A DNA stretch of 64,000 bases from HO2-45-11b sp964450915. GTDB taxonomy: Bacteria; Patescibacteriota; Andersenbacteria; UBA10190. The notes under the pieces were generated by a model. It saw nothing but the letters and a program-made list of their open reading frames with translations, ran no database searches and was not told the DNA's origin. Each line of letters starts with the position of its first letter. Position 1 is the first letter of the stretch. Both the position numbers and the translations under genes were made by a program. Positions 34,610-43,243 of this stretch are shown here, piece by piece. The stretch is taken from the NCBI GenBank assembly GCA_964450915.1, contig CAYVFG010000002.1:14277-78276 (forward strand). Direction: 5' to 3'.

Positions 34610-35835
34610 AAATTCTTTTTGTTTCAGCTCAATATCCTCCCGAATCAAAGGGTGGTGGAGAAATTTCAACACATATCATTGCACAAGGGTTAATTTCACT
34701 TGGGCATGAAGTACTTGTGGTTACAGACGGAGATCAAAAGGAGCGCAAAGTAGTCGACTCGGTTCCGGTGCAGATGATTCCTTTATTCTTGAGACAGAAA
34801 CCCCTATTTGAACGCGCACAAAGCACAGCCTCGTACAGAATGTTTAAGCGGGCAATTAAAGACTGGCGCACATACGATATTATTCACGCGCACGACTTCA
34901 GAAGCGCACTGATGATATCACATTTAGAATCGCCAAAAGCAGTGGTTACGGCTCGCGACTATGCGCAAATATCCGGCTGCACGAATAATATTCAGTACAA
35001 CGGAAATATCGAGCAAGGATGCCAAGGATTGCACGAGCTATGGCAATGCCATCGAGTGCATGAAGCATCGCTTGCCCGCAAACCTTTCAGAATTTGGCAA
35101 TATATGTATAATCGCGGATATCGAAAAAAAGCATTCGCCAGCTTTAGGCATCAGATTTTTATTTCGCACGCAGAAAAAAACGTTATTGCTCAGCATCAAG
35201 ATGTTGCAAAGCAGCATACGGGCGTTATCTACAACCCGATTGGAAAAGAATATCTTTCGAATCCTCTCGAGCAGGGCGTTTCCGGAAACATATTATATAT
35301 GGGCCGAGTAGAGATGTATAAAGGCGTTCGATTGCTTTTGGAAGCGTGGAAGCGTGTTGCAAAAGAGTATCCGAAGGCTCACCTGACTATTGCAGGGAAT
35401 GGAGCGCAACAAAAAGAATATGAACACCTGGCATCGCTATGGGGAATTGGATACAGGACGACATTCCTGCCGCATGTTCCGTATCATCGACTTCGATCGC
35501 TTATAGATAAAGCGAGCATATTGATTGCCCCTCATTTGTGGGTGGAGCCTTTTGGCAGAACAATGCTAGAAGGTATGGCGCGTGGAAAAGTTGTTATAGC
35601 AAGCAATGTCGGAGGAGCAGTAGAGCTGATCGACAATCAAAAAACGGGAATATTATTTGAACGAGGCAACGTACCCGAACTAGAAGATGCGATTATTCAA
35701 GCACTTACCATGGGCAAACTTGCGGTAACTCAAATGGGAAAAGATGCACGAAATGCCGCCGTAGAAAACTTTACACAAGAAAAAATTGCAAAGCAGCACG
35801 AGGAATTTTATAAAGAAATGTCTAGAAATAAATAA
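34606..35835 (+). CDS. GT4-family glycosyltransferase
   Basis: 409 residues. ILFVSAQYPPESKGGGEIST is the N-terminal glycine-rich loop, LYMGRVEMYKGVRLLLEAW-type sequence opens the donor domain and EPFGRTMLEGMARGKV is the E-x7-E motif. An insertion with several cysteines (SGCTNNIQYN, QGCQGLHELWQC; residues about 124-148) follows the acceptor domain and is known from a GT4 subgroup in which it may hold a metal or disulfide. It is the last gene of the plus-strand operon; its stop codon lies 1 nt before the terminator hairpin of the convergent mini-unit (35826-35857), whose T-tract overlaps its last codons. Confidence 0.88.
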   Translation: MKILFVSAQYPPESKGGGEISTHIIAQGLISLGHEVLVVTDGDQKERKVVDSVPVQMIPLFLRQKPLFERAQSTASYRMFKRAIKDWRTYDIIHAHDFRSALMISHLESPKAVVTARDYAQISGCTNNIQYNGNIEQGCQGLHELWQCHRVHEASLARKPFRIWQYMYNRGYRKKAFASFRHQIFISHAEKNVIAQHQDVAKQHTGVIYNPIGKEYLSNPLEQGVSGNILYMGRVEMYKGVRLLLEAWKRVAKEYPKAHLTIAGNGAQQKEYEHLASLWGIGYRTTFLPHVPYHRLRSLIDKASILIAPHLWVEPFGRTMLEGMARGKVVIASNVGGAVELIDNQKTGILFERGNVPELEDAIIQALTMGKLAVTQMGKDARNAAVENFTQEKIAKQHEEFYKEMSRNK

Positions 35836-35857
35836 CTGCGCCCCCGGAGGAACGCAG
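35826..35857 (-). terminator. Intrinsic terminator of the 39-codon mini-unit (minus strand)
   Basis: On the minus strand CTGCG (35857-35853) pairs with CGCAG (35840-35836), with a further CCTCC/GGGGG pairing inside, followed by TTATTTATTT (35835-35826). There is no T-run on the plus side, so it acts on leftward transcription only. One of only two clear intrinsic terminators in the window. Confidence 0.65.
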
Positions 35858-35877
35858 AAGTTCAAAGCCCAATGCCA

Positions 35878-35997
35878 CTACTTGCCAGCCTGTTTTCTTT
35901 GCTTCATGCAAATAATGCACAGGCACACGAGAATCACGATCAGCGCCAACCAGTAACGTAGACTTGCAGTGCGGAAAGCATCGATCACGGTTTCCAT
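35878..35997 (-). CDS. 39-residue single-pass membrane peptide in its own transcription unit
   Basis: An ATG at 35997 opens 39 codons ending in TAG. The product begins METVIDAFRTASLRYW, has one hydrophobic segment (LALIVILVCLCIICM, about residues 17-31) and ends in a basic tail (KQRKQAGK), the usual positive-inside pattern for a single-pass peptide. AAAGGGG, 6 nt upstream of the ATG, is a strong Shine-Dalgarno site, unlike the leaderless-type starts of most neighbours. A consensus promoter lies just upstream and an intrinsic terminator just downstream. It is GC-richer than the surrounding genes. I do not recognise it. Small anchored regulator, toxin-like peptide or translated small RNA are all open; the ORF could also be incidental to a non-coding RNA. 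Confidence 0.55.
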   Translation of the reverse strand: METVIDAFRTASLRYWLALIVILVCLCIICMKQRKQAGK

Positions 35998-36035
35998 GGC
36001 AGCCCCTTTGAGAAAAGACCAGAACACCCGGAACT

Positions 36036-36065
36036 ATTATAGGACGTATTGCGATGATTTGTCAA
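36036..36065 (-). promoter_or_regulatory. Consensus sigma-70 promoter (TTGACA-18-TATAAT)
   Basis: On the minus strand TTGACA (36065-36060) and TATAAT (36041-36036) are separated by 18 nt. Both hexamers are perfect matches. They lie inside the last codons of the GT9 gene, with its TAA stop inside the TATAAT. The predicted start of transcription is near 36029, giving a leader of about 32 nt to the ATG at 35997. Confidence 0.8.
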
Positions 36066-37107
36066 GCACTTGCTTTACTGAAATAGCTAGCATCGATGGG
36101 TGGGGAGTATTGCCAAAACTGGGCGCTGATTCAGTATTATATACTGGCACTGTTTCCGGAGCTCGCAGAACAACACTATGATGGCTTCTCGGGCCTGTCT
36201 GCCGTTCGTCTGTGGGGCCGAAGAGGCTAATTGTTGGGATATCCAGAGCTGACGCTATATGCATAAGTCCAGAGTCGTTTGAAATAAATAGTTTGCAATG
36301 CTTCATAATTCCAGCAGTTGTAAGGAGGGGGGCCGTGATATGAAATGCGATTGCCGGCGCCTGTTGGTTTATCATATCTGCAAGTTCTCTTTTTTGCTGC
36401 TCTTCATCGCTCCCTCCAAAAATGAGAAATACGCTATTTGGATTCCGTTCATATAAGGCACGCGCAACTTCTGCAAAGCGATCGATTGGCCAGCGTTTCC
36501 AGGCAAAACCTTGCGCCGATCCCGGATGAAACCCGATAAAAATAGGAGAGGGGCTGATATTGTAACCGAGTGACTTTAAAGCATGCTGCGCTTCTTGCAT
36601 GTTGTTTTCTGGAATTTCAAAATCATACGTTTCAAACGTTATAGGTTGATGCAATATAGATCCTGCCAATTCGAGGTTTTGTTCAATATCATGCACGAGA
36701 GGTTTTTCAGTAATCGCTTGCGTAAGAAAATTTTTAGCATGCTGCCTGCCTCGAAGCGGGTATGCGTGGCCAATGCGAACTGGAATTCCTGATAAAAATA
36801 AGTACAACGCGCTTTTTAGCAATTGGCCTGGAGACAAAACAATGCCCATATCAAAATGATGCGCACGAAGCGTAAGGATATTCTTTATATGCTGCACAAC
36901 AGTAGTCTTAATGGGCAATTCAATAACACAGTCAATATACGACTGCGCTTCCGCAATGCTCTTTGTACCTCGAGGAGCAACCCATACGGTAATATGCCAG
37001 GCAGGATGCGCATCTTTGACAGCTTTTATCGCGGGCAATTGCATGATCAAATTGCCGATTCCCGAAAGAGAAAGGTAGAGAACCGCTTTATGTTCTGAAT
37101 TCTTCAT
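36037..37107 (-). CDS. GT9-family glycosyltransferase (heptosyltransferase-like)
   Basis: 356 residues. LYLSLSGIGNLIMQLPAIKA is the acceptor-side loop of the Glyco_transf_9 family, GFHPGSAQGFAWKRWP the donor-side loop and SNDSGLMHIASALDIP with FGPTDERQTGP the C-terminal signature. The family includes LPS heptosyltransferases, and members in organisms without LPS transfer other sugars. It would act in the cytoplasm on a nucleotide sugar. It is the last gene of the six-gene minus-strand operon starting at 42974 and overlaps the GT4 gene upstream by 20 nt. Its last 10 codons carry the promoter of the mini-unit. Confidence 0.87.
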   Translation of the reverse strand: MKNSEHKAVLYLSLSGIGNLIMQLPAIKAVKDAHPAWHITVWVAPRGTKSIAEAQSYIDCVIELPIKTTVVQHIKNILTLRAHHFDMGIVLSPGQLLKSALYLFLSGIPVRIGHAYPLRGRQHAKNFLTQAITEKPLVHDIEQNLELAGSILHQPITFETYDFEIPENNMQEAQHALKSLGYNISPSPIFIGFHPGSAQGFAWKRWPIDRFAEVARALYERNPNSVFLIFGGSDEEQQKRELADMINQQAPAIAFHITAPLLTTAGIMKHCKLFISNDSGLMHIASALDIPTISLFGPTDERQTGPRSHHSVVLRAPETVPVYNTESAPSFGNTPHPSMLAISVKQVLDKSSQYVL

Positions 37108-38233
37108 ACAGTGATTGCAGGGTTGCGATGGAATGATCCCATGAGTATGTAGTACGTACCAATTCCGCAGAAAAATCAGTAAGGTGCAAAGCTAGCTGCG
37201 GAATTTTAATAATAGAAACAACGTTTTGCACAAGCTCTTTTTTATTGGAAAATAATAGCCCTGCCTTATTCTTAGGAACAACATACGGAATAGCCGTAGA
37301 TTCTCGGGCTACAATCGGAAGGCCTGCAGCCATAGCTTCTGCGAGCACAATCCCGAATGCTTCGTAGTTTGATGCATGAATAAATACGTCCGCATGCTGA
37401 AGAGCTGCTATAACATCCTCGTCGGTGGCTTTTCCGAAATAGTGAACTGCGTCCGCTATCCCTAGCTTTTCAGCAATTATTTCCAATTCTTTTTTATACC
37501 CGAAATCTTCACCGATGATAACCAGGCAGGCGTTGGGAATTTGCTTTCGAATTTCGGGCAACGCCCTGACAGTATCTTGCAAGCCCTTAGATTTTGCTAT
37601 GCGAGAAATTGAAAGAAGAATTGTTCCCGAGATATTTCGAGATAAAAACGGATTTTCTCGTTTTTCGGAAAATAATTTCATATCGACACCCGGCGGAATA
37701 TGAACAAATCGTTTTACATTGTATCCGGCGCTTATAATCAGCTGTTTTTCATATTCAGATATAACAGCAACGGCATCTGCCTGTTCGAATGTTTTTCGAC
37801 CGATTAATGCATCATAAACTTTCCAGGCAGGTTTACGCCGAATGCTATTGGTGTAGTAAATGGGATGAAATATAAACGGTATTTTATGCTTATGCGCGTA
37901 TCGAGCAGTTGCATCCGCTGGCTGATACCAGTATCCGTACGAATGCAAAATATCTGGCTTATGATGACCAATATAGTAATTCAAAGCTTGCAAACGAGGG
38001 TATGAAACAAACGGGGTCTTAGAAACAAATAATCGCTGCACATACGCAGGGTCATCGAGCAATGCGTCGGGATTAAGATATGAAATAGGCCCATGTGTGC
38101 GCATTGCGCTTGTAAGCACGCGAACATCCATATCCTTTTCAACATCCCGCGTTTTTTGCACGATGCTTTGAATATATTTTTCAGCGCCTCCCGATGCAGG
38201 GGGATACCGAAGTGCCGTGTGAAGAATTCTCAT
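37088..38233 (-). CDS. GT4-family glycosyltransferase
   Basis: 381 residues. RILHTALRYPPASGGAEKYI is the glycine-rich acceptor loop, ILLSISRIAKSKGLQDTVRA the donor loop and EAFGIVLAEAMAAGLP the intact E-x7-E motif. A retaining GT-B enzyme of the cytoplasm. It overlaps the GT2 gene upstream by 4 nt and the GT9 gene downstream by 20 nt, so it is inside a single operon. Sugar unknown. Confidence 0.9.
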   Translation of the reverse strand: MRILHTALRYPPASGGAEKYIQSIVQKTRDVEKDMDVRVLTSAMRTHGPISYLNPDALLDDPAYVQRLFVSKTPFVSYPRLQALNYYIGHHKPDILHSYGYWYQPADATARYAHKHKIPFIFHPIYYTNSIRRKPAWKVYDALIGRKTFEQADAVAVISEYEKQLIISAGYNVKRFVHIPPGVDMKLFSEKRENPFLSRNISGTILLSISRIAKSKGLQDTVRALPEIRKQIPNACLVIIGEDFGYKKELEIIAEKLGIADAVHYFGKATDEDVIAALQHADVFIHASNYEAFGIVLAEAMAAGLPIVARESTAIPYVVPKNKAGLLFSNKKELVQNVVSIIKIPQLALHLTDFSAELVRTTYSWDHSIATLQSLYEEFRT

Positions 38234-39012
38234 AATGCGTTATATTTTTGCCCCATTTCAAACTCATAATATGCCGATAGAGCGCACCATACAATGCCTT
38301 GCCAGCCATCCAAGATACCCTTTCTATACAGAGACAATTTCATAAACTGCTTTAATGCGAGATAATAGGGGAGGATAAAACTTTTCGAGACAGCTTTACC
38401 AGAACGGTGAGTATTTGTTTTTTGCATTTCTTGCGCATCGAGCGTCGTATAGCGATGCATCTTATGTAAATATGCCCCTATGCTTGTATACGATTGGTGA
38501 ATAATAGGCGCTGATATTTCTCCAGATATTCCATCTTTATATTTCGCCTGAGAATTCGAACCGGAATACATCATCTTTTCATGAACATGAGCATCGTTCC
38601 AGTGCGCCAGTGTTTTCTGAATCAAGCGCGGATTATGCCCCACGAGATGCGTCATGCGTTTCCCGAGAAAAATATCTTGTATAGTGATCCAATATACGCT
38701 GCATGTAGTCTCTAGAATATCGCCTAATACTTTTTGGAGTTCCGGCGACACCCGTTCGTCCGCATCAAGAAAGAGCACCCAGTTGCACGTAGTTTGCGCA
38801 GCCCCGAAGTTTTTCTGCGATCCGTATCCGTCCCAGTGCCGAGTGATTACATTTGCACCAAGCTTTTTTGCTATGCTTGTCGTTTCATCAGTACTATGCG
38901 CATCAATAACGATAACTTCTTGTGCAAATTCCACAGACGCAATGCAGTCAGCAATGTTCTCTTGCTCATTTTTTGTAATAATCACAACGGAAATAGGAAG
39001 TTTATTTTGCAT
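38230..39012 (-). CDS. GT2-family glycosyltransferase (LPS-core WaaE/KdtX-like)
   Basis: 260 residues. ISVVIITKNEQENIADCIAS, VIVIDAHSTDETTSIA and LFLDADERVSPEL give the GT-A fold with the DAD metal motif. The region after it, with the arrangement HNPRLIQ and HVHEKM, and the C-terminal amphipathic/hydrophobic segments match the WaaE/KdtX-like group of GT2 proteins, which add a sugar to a lipid-linked core. It acts at the inner face of the membrane. It overlaps the deacetylase gene upstream by 11 nt and the GT4 gene downstream by 4 nt. Confidence 0.85.
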   Translation of the reverse strand: MQNKLPISVVIITKNEQENIADCIASVEFAQEVIVIDAHSTDETTSIAKKLGANVITRHWDGYGSQKNFGAAQTTCNWVLFLDADERVSPELQKVLGDILETTCSVYWITIQDIFLGKRMTHLVGHNPRLIQKTLAHWNDAHVHEKMMYSGSNSQAKYKDGISGEISAPIIHQSYTSIGAYLHKMHRYTTLDAQEMQKTNTHRSGKAVSKSFILPYYLALKQFMKLSLYRKGILDGWQGIVWCALSAYYEFEMGQKYNAL

Positions 39013-39664
39013 ATCGTTTCATAATATTTCTTATCGTATCAATTTCGATCGGAAGCGAAGTAATAAAATCCAAATGCGCTTCAAGATCGTCCAGGTATAC
39101 GAAATGTTTCATATCGCTATGAGAGTTTCTAACCATATGGAATGTTTCTATGATCCATTTTCCGCGCAGATAGGCAAGAAGGGAGTATGCATTTGCCCGA
39201 GCAACGCTGAAATTGTTCTTTGTATAGTTTATCGTTTTTAATTCAAATGGTTTTTTAGGGGGGAGTGTTTCGAGTCCGAATTTTACTGTTCTGCCTGCAG
39301 TAAAATATGTTTGAGCCGCAGAAATTACGTCGTCGTTATATGCTCCGCCAGGATACACGATGCTGTTTGCACTAAGCGCTTCATGTGACATTTGCAATTC
39401 TTGCTGCATATCTTGAATAGGCATGGCTGCAAGATTGTTATGCGTAACGCCGTGTCCTGCAAGCTCGTGGCCGTATGCCTCTGCGCTTTTTTTCCAATCG
39501 GCAATGCTGGCTACCGGCTCATTGGCAATCGTTTTATGTTCCGGAGAGGTTGGCACGGCAAAGACTGCACGTACATTATATTGTTGCAACAATGGCAGCA
39601 CTTGCTGGCGCACATCTTCGTACCCGTCATCAAAGACAAGCGTAATTGCTCCTCGATTCTTCAT
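39002..39664 (-). CDS. NodB-type polysaccharide deacetylase
   Basis: 220 residues. The NodB motifs are present: TLVFDDGYED (D12, D13) and HGVTH (H71, H75) for the metal-binding triad, and IVYPGGAYND as the active-site groove motif. The family removes N- or O-acetyl groups from amino sugars in polysaccharides or lipid-linked intermediates, a zinc- or other metal-dependent reaction. No signal peptide is visible, so it may act in the cytoplasm on lipid-linked or nucleotide sugars, or be exported otherwise. It overlaps neighbours by 4 nt (upstream) and 11 nt (downstream). Confidence 0.87.
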   Translation of the reverse strand: MKNRGAITLVFDDGYEDVRQQVLPLLQQYNVRAVFAVPTSPEHKTIANEPVASIADWKKSAEAYGHELAGHGVTHNNLAAMPIQDMQQELQMSHEALSANSIVYPGGAYNDDVISAAQTYFTAGRTVKFGLETLPPKKPFELKTINYTKNNFSVARANAYSLLAYLRGKWIIETFHMVRNSHSDMKHFVYLDDLEAHLDFITSLPIEIDTIRNIMKRYAK

Positions 39665-40836
39665 ATTGCCATGATATATGCTAATACTTTTTCACTAGCC
39701 GTGCCGTCTGTTGTTGTAATCATTTTCTTGACTGTAATAGCGCGGTTAGACTGTTTCTCAGTTGGGTTTGTAAGCGACATTGCGATATCTTCTACTAGTT
39801 GCTTTGACGATGTTGCTATATGCGTTGCTCCGTCAGAAACTAGGTCGGCATAATGCTGTTGAAAATCTCGATAGACCATGCTTCTGTACCAGTTCCACCA
39901 GTCAAACTTTATTCCATATTTAGCGTTCACAATCGGAATGTCTGCAATCATAGATTCTAATGCAACAGTCGAAGAATGATTCACAAGCACGCCCGCGTGC
40001 ATGAACACGCCAATCAAAAAATAAATATCTTGTTCCGTAGGGGAGTATCGAAACGATTGCAGAGAAATACCTTCTTTTCTGCCCGGAGAAAATCTCACCG
40101 TAACGCCATATTGATTGAAATTTTCATATTTTTCCAATACTCCTCCCGGATGCACCGATGCATACAAGTAGGGATTGTTCGGGATTTTTTTCTCATCGAT
40201 GCCGTTTTTAATTTCTTTCACAATGTATTCCATCGGATATAGCTCCGTAGTTGCAATATGGATAAATGGTCTGAGTAAATCCGTAAAACCAAAAGCGCCG
40301 TATACTGTTTCTTTGTTCGCAATCTTATCTGTATGTGCAAAGTAATCCATGCGCGGAGCGCCGATGATTGCAATGCGATCTTCCAAGACTTCTGGAAATA
40401 CTCGCATTAAGTGTTCTTTCATCATGCTATTCCAGACAACGAATCGATCTGCGATCGCAACAGGGATATTATTTTTCAATAGTCGTTCTATCTTCCATAC
40501 GTTGTCCCAACTTGCGATAAACGTTACTGTTGCAATATTCATTTTCTTTGCAATACGAAGAATGGGTTCGTCGAGAGCATCATGACCAACCGTATTAGTA
40601 ATCACCCGATCTGGCTGAATTGCGGAAAATAATTCTGTATGCTCAGCATCGTTTTTTGGATTTTCGTGAAAGATAAACTTCTGCCCAAATTCCGGAAATA
40701 CTTGGTCAGATATGCTTGCAGCAGGGGTTATAATATGCACTTCTGCAATATCGTTTTGTGCCTCTAGGTGCCGTCGCAATGGTAATACAAGCTCTCGTAT
40801 ATGATATCCGCTCGGTACGGAAAATAGCAGTTTCAT
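39661..40836 (-). CDS. GT-B-fold glycosyltransferase-like protein, CDP-glycerol transferase-like
   Basis: 391 residues. No E-x7-E motif. The C-terminal half has LYASVHPGG, a stretch with PTEQDIYFLIG and LVNHSSTVALESMIADIPIVN, where an N/HSS..ALE...P pattern recalls the CDP-glycerol glycerophosphotransferase and related GT-B families that act on wall polymers. The N-terminal half has FSVPSGYHIRELVLPL. I place it in that broad group but cannot name it. It would work at the cytoplasmic face. It overlaps the YfhO gene upstream and the deacetylase downstream by 4 nt each. Confidence 0.7.
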   Translation of the reverse strand: MKLLFSVPSGYHIRELVLPLRRHLEAQNDIAEVHIITPAASISDQVFPEFGQKFIFHENPKNDAEHTELFSAIQPDRVITNTVGHDALDEPILRIAKKMNIATVTFIASWDNVWKIERLLKNNIPVAIADRFVVWNSMMKEHLMRVFPEVLEDRIAIIGAPRMDYFAHTDKIANKETVYGAFGFTDLLRPFIHIATTELYPMEYIVKEIKNGIDEKKIPNNPYLYASVHPGGVLEKYENFNQYGVTVRFSPGRKEGISLQSFRYSPTEQDIYFLIGVFMHAGVLVNHSSTVALESMIADIPIVNAKYGIKFDWWNWYRSMVYRDFQQHYADLVSDGATHIATSSKQLVEDIAMSLTNPTEKQSNRAITVKKMITTTDGTASEKVLAYIMAI

Positions 40837-42974
40837 GGCTTTATAGTGGCACGTTTTGCCCTTTTTCGCAATAACGCAATTACGAGCGCGCCACAGGTGG
40901 CAAGCGATACAAATGCGCCAATTCTAATGGTTGTTTGCCTGTATTTCATCACAATGTCGTGACGACCTGCTGGCACTTGAATACTTCTAAAAAAGAGCGG
41001 CGATTTTTGAATTAGCACTTCTTTACCATCAACATACGCGTGCCAATTTGGATAGTAGGCATCACGAACTATGAGCGTAGTATCCGAGATTGAATTTGTT
41101 TGTAATGCTAACTGCGATGGCCCTTCGGAAATAAGCTGCACCGCCCCAGAGGATAGTTCAAATCTCGGTTTTGGATGCAATGCTTGGATAGACACTTGGG
41201 TACTAGGTTCTTGCGCAAGCACAGCGCCAATATTTAATTCGCGTGCCAATTCCATATTTTCTATTTCATTGGGATTATTCGGATGCAATTGCGACGTTGC
41301 ATTGGTTACCTCTTGCATATCAAGCGATGCCGGCCATTCGACGCCGTATATCCCAAACTGCGCGGACATCATGGGTAATAGCAAGTTTTTCTGTTGCTCG
41401 CGAATTGCAGTATTTGCACGAGACGATGGGTCTGTAAAATATGCTCCCGTATCCCCGCCATCCCGCAGAGCATACACGCGGGCTTGGTGCGCTATAACAT
41501 TTTGAGGTAATTGCTGTATAGTTGCGGGTGACTGCAAAATAGATTGCCAGGGAAGAGTCGGGGTCGTCGTATATGCAATAATTACGAGATCTAGGGCAGA
41601 TAGAATAAGAATGATTTTTCTGCCGCGCTTATGGCCGATGGCAAACGGCAATGCAATAAGGGAAATAATTGCAATTGACGTGTACGGCGAGGCGAGAGAA
41701 ACACTCGAAACTTTTGCGCTTGCAAACATCGATTGCAATTTAGTCAAAGATGGCATTGGTGCGAAAAATAAAGCAATATTTGCAATGAATATTGCAGCAA
41801 GAATAATTCCAGATGCGGCTGCAAAAAGCTTCTGCGCAGATTTACCATTTTTCCATACCGCATCAAATCCGAGTCCTGCGAATATGCTCAGCGAAAATGT
41901 TGTAAATAATAGCCAACGAGCAGGGGCGGAGAAAATCCACAACGACGGCTCTATCTGAAGCAGTCGAAACGGGGATAGTGAACCGAGAGCTAGGAGAAAA
42001 GATATGCTACCAAGCCATGTGAAAAATGTATTTGTTGGACGCTTTATCGCTACATACCAAGTTGCCAACATTAACGGAATCACCCCGATATAAAATCCAT
42101 ATTCGATTTCTAGTCGCTTTCCCCAATACGTATTATCGTTGCCATAAAATCGTGGAAATAAAAGGGTTGGTAGGTTATAGATTGGGTAGCTGAATTGATT
42201 CGCCGTTGTAACATTAAATGCGCCACCAGTACCCCTACTGGATAGTTTTGATAATTCATACGTTGGAAATAATTGGATAGCAGAAAACAAAAAAACGCCG
42301 AGGGCAATAATTATTATGGGCACTGCGGTGCGCAATAGAGCCCCTCCTCTTCCTTTTACTTGCAAATACGCCCCGTACGCCAATCCAACTGCCATCATGA
42401 GAAATGGAATTTGAATTTGGCCGATCAAGAATGGAATGGCGAATAAAAGAACTAGCACGGCAATATTTTTTGGAGATATTTTTTGCTTAGAGAATATAAT
42501 ATGCACTGCAAGCATCTGCCACGGGAACCACGCAACTGCCAAGAAAATATTCAGGTGTGTTTCGTGCTGCCATACGAATTGCGATAACGAAAAAGAAAGC
42601 GCCGTCAGCGCGCTTGCTTCTTTGGACATGCCGAGTTTGCGCGCAAATAGAAACGTTCCGATTGCAAGCATCGCCACATGCAATACAAGCGCAAGCGGAA
42701 GCTCGAGCGACACAGGAAATAAGCGAAGCAAGAATAAAACAGGATAAAAAAATCCGATTTGGGCGGCTGCGATAACCGGGAATCCAAACGATACCGCAGG
42801 ATCCCAGGCAGGAATATGACCCTTGAGTTCTTCTGTATGGAAAAAAGATTCTAACGGGATAAACACGTCTCTCATATCGCCGATTGCAGGATACTGGTTA
42901 AATAAAAACGGCAAAAAGGGGAGAAGTGCTACCAGAGGAACAACAATCAGCCATGTATTCGCTTTCATATACAT
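40833..42974 (-). CDS. YfhO-family membrane protein
   Basis: 713 residues from the ATG at 42974. ATGs at 42980 (M1) and 42968 (M5) are alternatives; 42974 puts a GATACT -10 exactly 6 nt upstream. The N-terminal loop has PAIGDMRDVFIPLESFF (Asp pair) and HIPAWDPAVSFGFPVIA, the YfhO landmarks, followed by about a dozen membrane segments. The C-terminal extracytoplasmic part has DAYYPNWHAYVDGKEVLI and a last membrane segment, as in the family. It is the first gene of the six-gene minus-strand operon to 36037. Likely role: extracytoplasmic glycosylation of a lipid-linked or wall polymer. Confidence 0.82.
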   Translation of the reverse strand: MYMKANTWLIVVPLVALLPFLPFLFNQYPAIGDMRDVFIPLESFFHTEELKGHIPAWDPAVSFGFPVIAAAQIGFFYPVLFLLRLFPVSLELPLALVLHVAMLAIGTFLFARKLGMSKEASALTALSFSLSQFVWQHETHLNIFLAVAWFPWQMLAVHIIFSKQKISPKNIAVLVLLFAIPFLIGQIQIPFLMMAVGLAYGAYLQVKGRGGALLRTAVPIIIIALGVFLFSAIQLFPTYELSKLSSRGTGGAFNVTTANQFSYPIYNLPTLLFPRFYGNDNTYWGKRLEIEYGFYIGVIPLMLATWYVAIKRPTNTFFTWLGSISFLLALGSLSPFRLLQIEPSLWIFSAPARWLLFTTFSLSIFAGLGFDAVWKNGKSAQKLFAAASGIILAAIFIANIALFFAPMPSLTKLQSMFASAKVSSVSLASPYTSIAIISLIALPFAIGHKRGRKIILILSALDLVIIAYTTTPTLPWQSILQSPATIQQLPQNVIAHQARVYALRDGGDTGAYFTDPSSRANTAIREQQKNLLLPMMSAQFGIYGVEWPASLDMQEVTNATSQLHPNNPNEIENMELARELNIGAVLAQEPSTQVSIQALHPKPRFELSSGAVQLISEGPSQLALQTNSISDTTLIVRDAYYPNWHAYVDGKEVLIQKSPLFFRSIQVPAGRHDIVMKYRQTTIRIGAFVSLATCGALVIALLRKRAKRATIKP

Positions 42975-42980
42975 GACCAT

Positions 42981-42986
42981 AGTATC
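42981..42986 (-). promoter_or_regulatory. -10-like GATACT for the six-gene operon
   Basis: GATACT on the minus strand lies directly before ATG 42980 and exactly 6 nt before ATG 42974. Confidence 0.45.
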
Positions 42987-42998
42987 TCATTGGCGTGT

Positions 42999-43034
42999 AA
43001 ATAATAAAAGCGCAGATGCGTTAGTTCTGCGCTT
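42999..43034 (-). terminator. Intrinsic terminator of the 50-codon mini-unit (minus strand)
   Basis: On the minus strand AAGCGCAG (43034-43027) and CTGCGCTT (43015-43008) form a perfect 8-bp stem with an 11-nt loop, followed by TTATTATTT. It separates the mini-unit from the next leftward operon promoter. Confidence 0.85.
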
Positions 43035-43045
43035 GTGGTTATCGT

Positions 43046-43198
43046 TTACTCCTTGTGATTAAGCGGCCTCCTTGCTTCGTTCGTGTGGCTACACTGCACG
43101 CCACTCGGGTCTCGCACGGTTTCGGTGCACTGGACTCGAATAAGCGTTAAGCCAATCTGCTCTTTTGCCTCCCAACGATCTCTTTGCTGCCTGCTCAT
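43046..43198 (-). CDS. 50-residue basic peptide (or structured RNA) in its own transcription unit
   Basis: An ATG at 43198 opens 50 codons ending in TAA. The product starts MSRQQRDRWEAKEQ, is hydrophilic with many Arg/Lys/Glu residues, and has two cysteines flanking a Pro-Ser-Gly turn (QCTETVRDPSGVQC). AAAGGGCC, 4 nt before the ATG, is a good Shine-Dalgarno site. A near-consensus promoter lies upstream and a perfect-stem terminator downstream; the whole transcript is about 230 nt. It is GC-richer than its neighbours, and its sequence can also fold as RNA (GTGGC/GCCAC and GCAC/GTGC hairpins within the ORF). A small non-coding RNA is therefore a real alternative. No family recognised. Confidence 0.5.
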   Translation of the reverse strand: MSRQQRDRWEAKEQIGLTLIRVQCTETVRDPSGVQCSHTNEARRPLNHKE

Positions 43199-43243
43199 AT
43201 CGGCCCTTTAAAGTACAAAAAACTCAAACTCCACCAGAGCAAT

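Noticed and set aside
35969..36181. 70-codon plus-strand frame antisense to the GT9 end and the mini-unit
   Set aside because: It lacks a SD and a promoter on the plus strand and overlaps the perfect minus-strand promoter; the minus-strand unit explains the region better.
43100..43160. tRNA T-arm-like motif TTCGAGTCC on the minus strand inside the 50-codon unit
   Set aside because: The flanking bases do not form the T-arm stem and no acceptor or anticodon arms are found.
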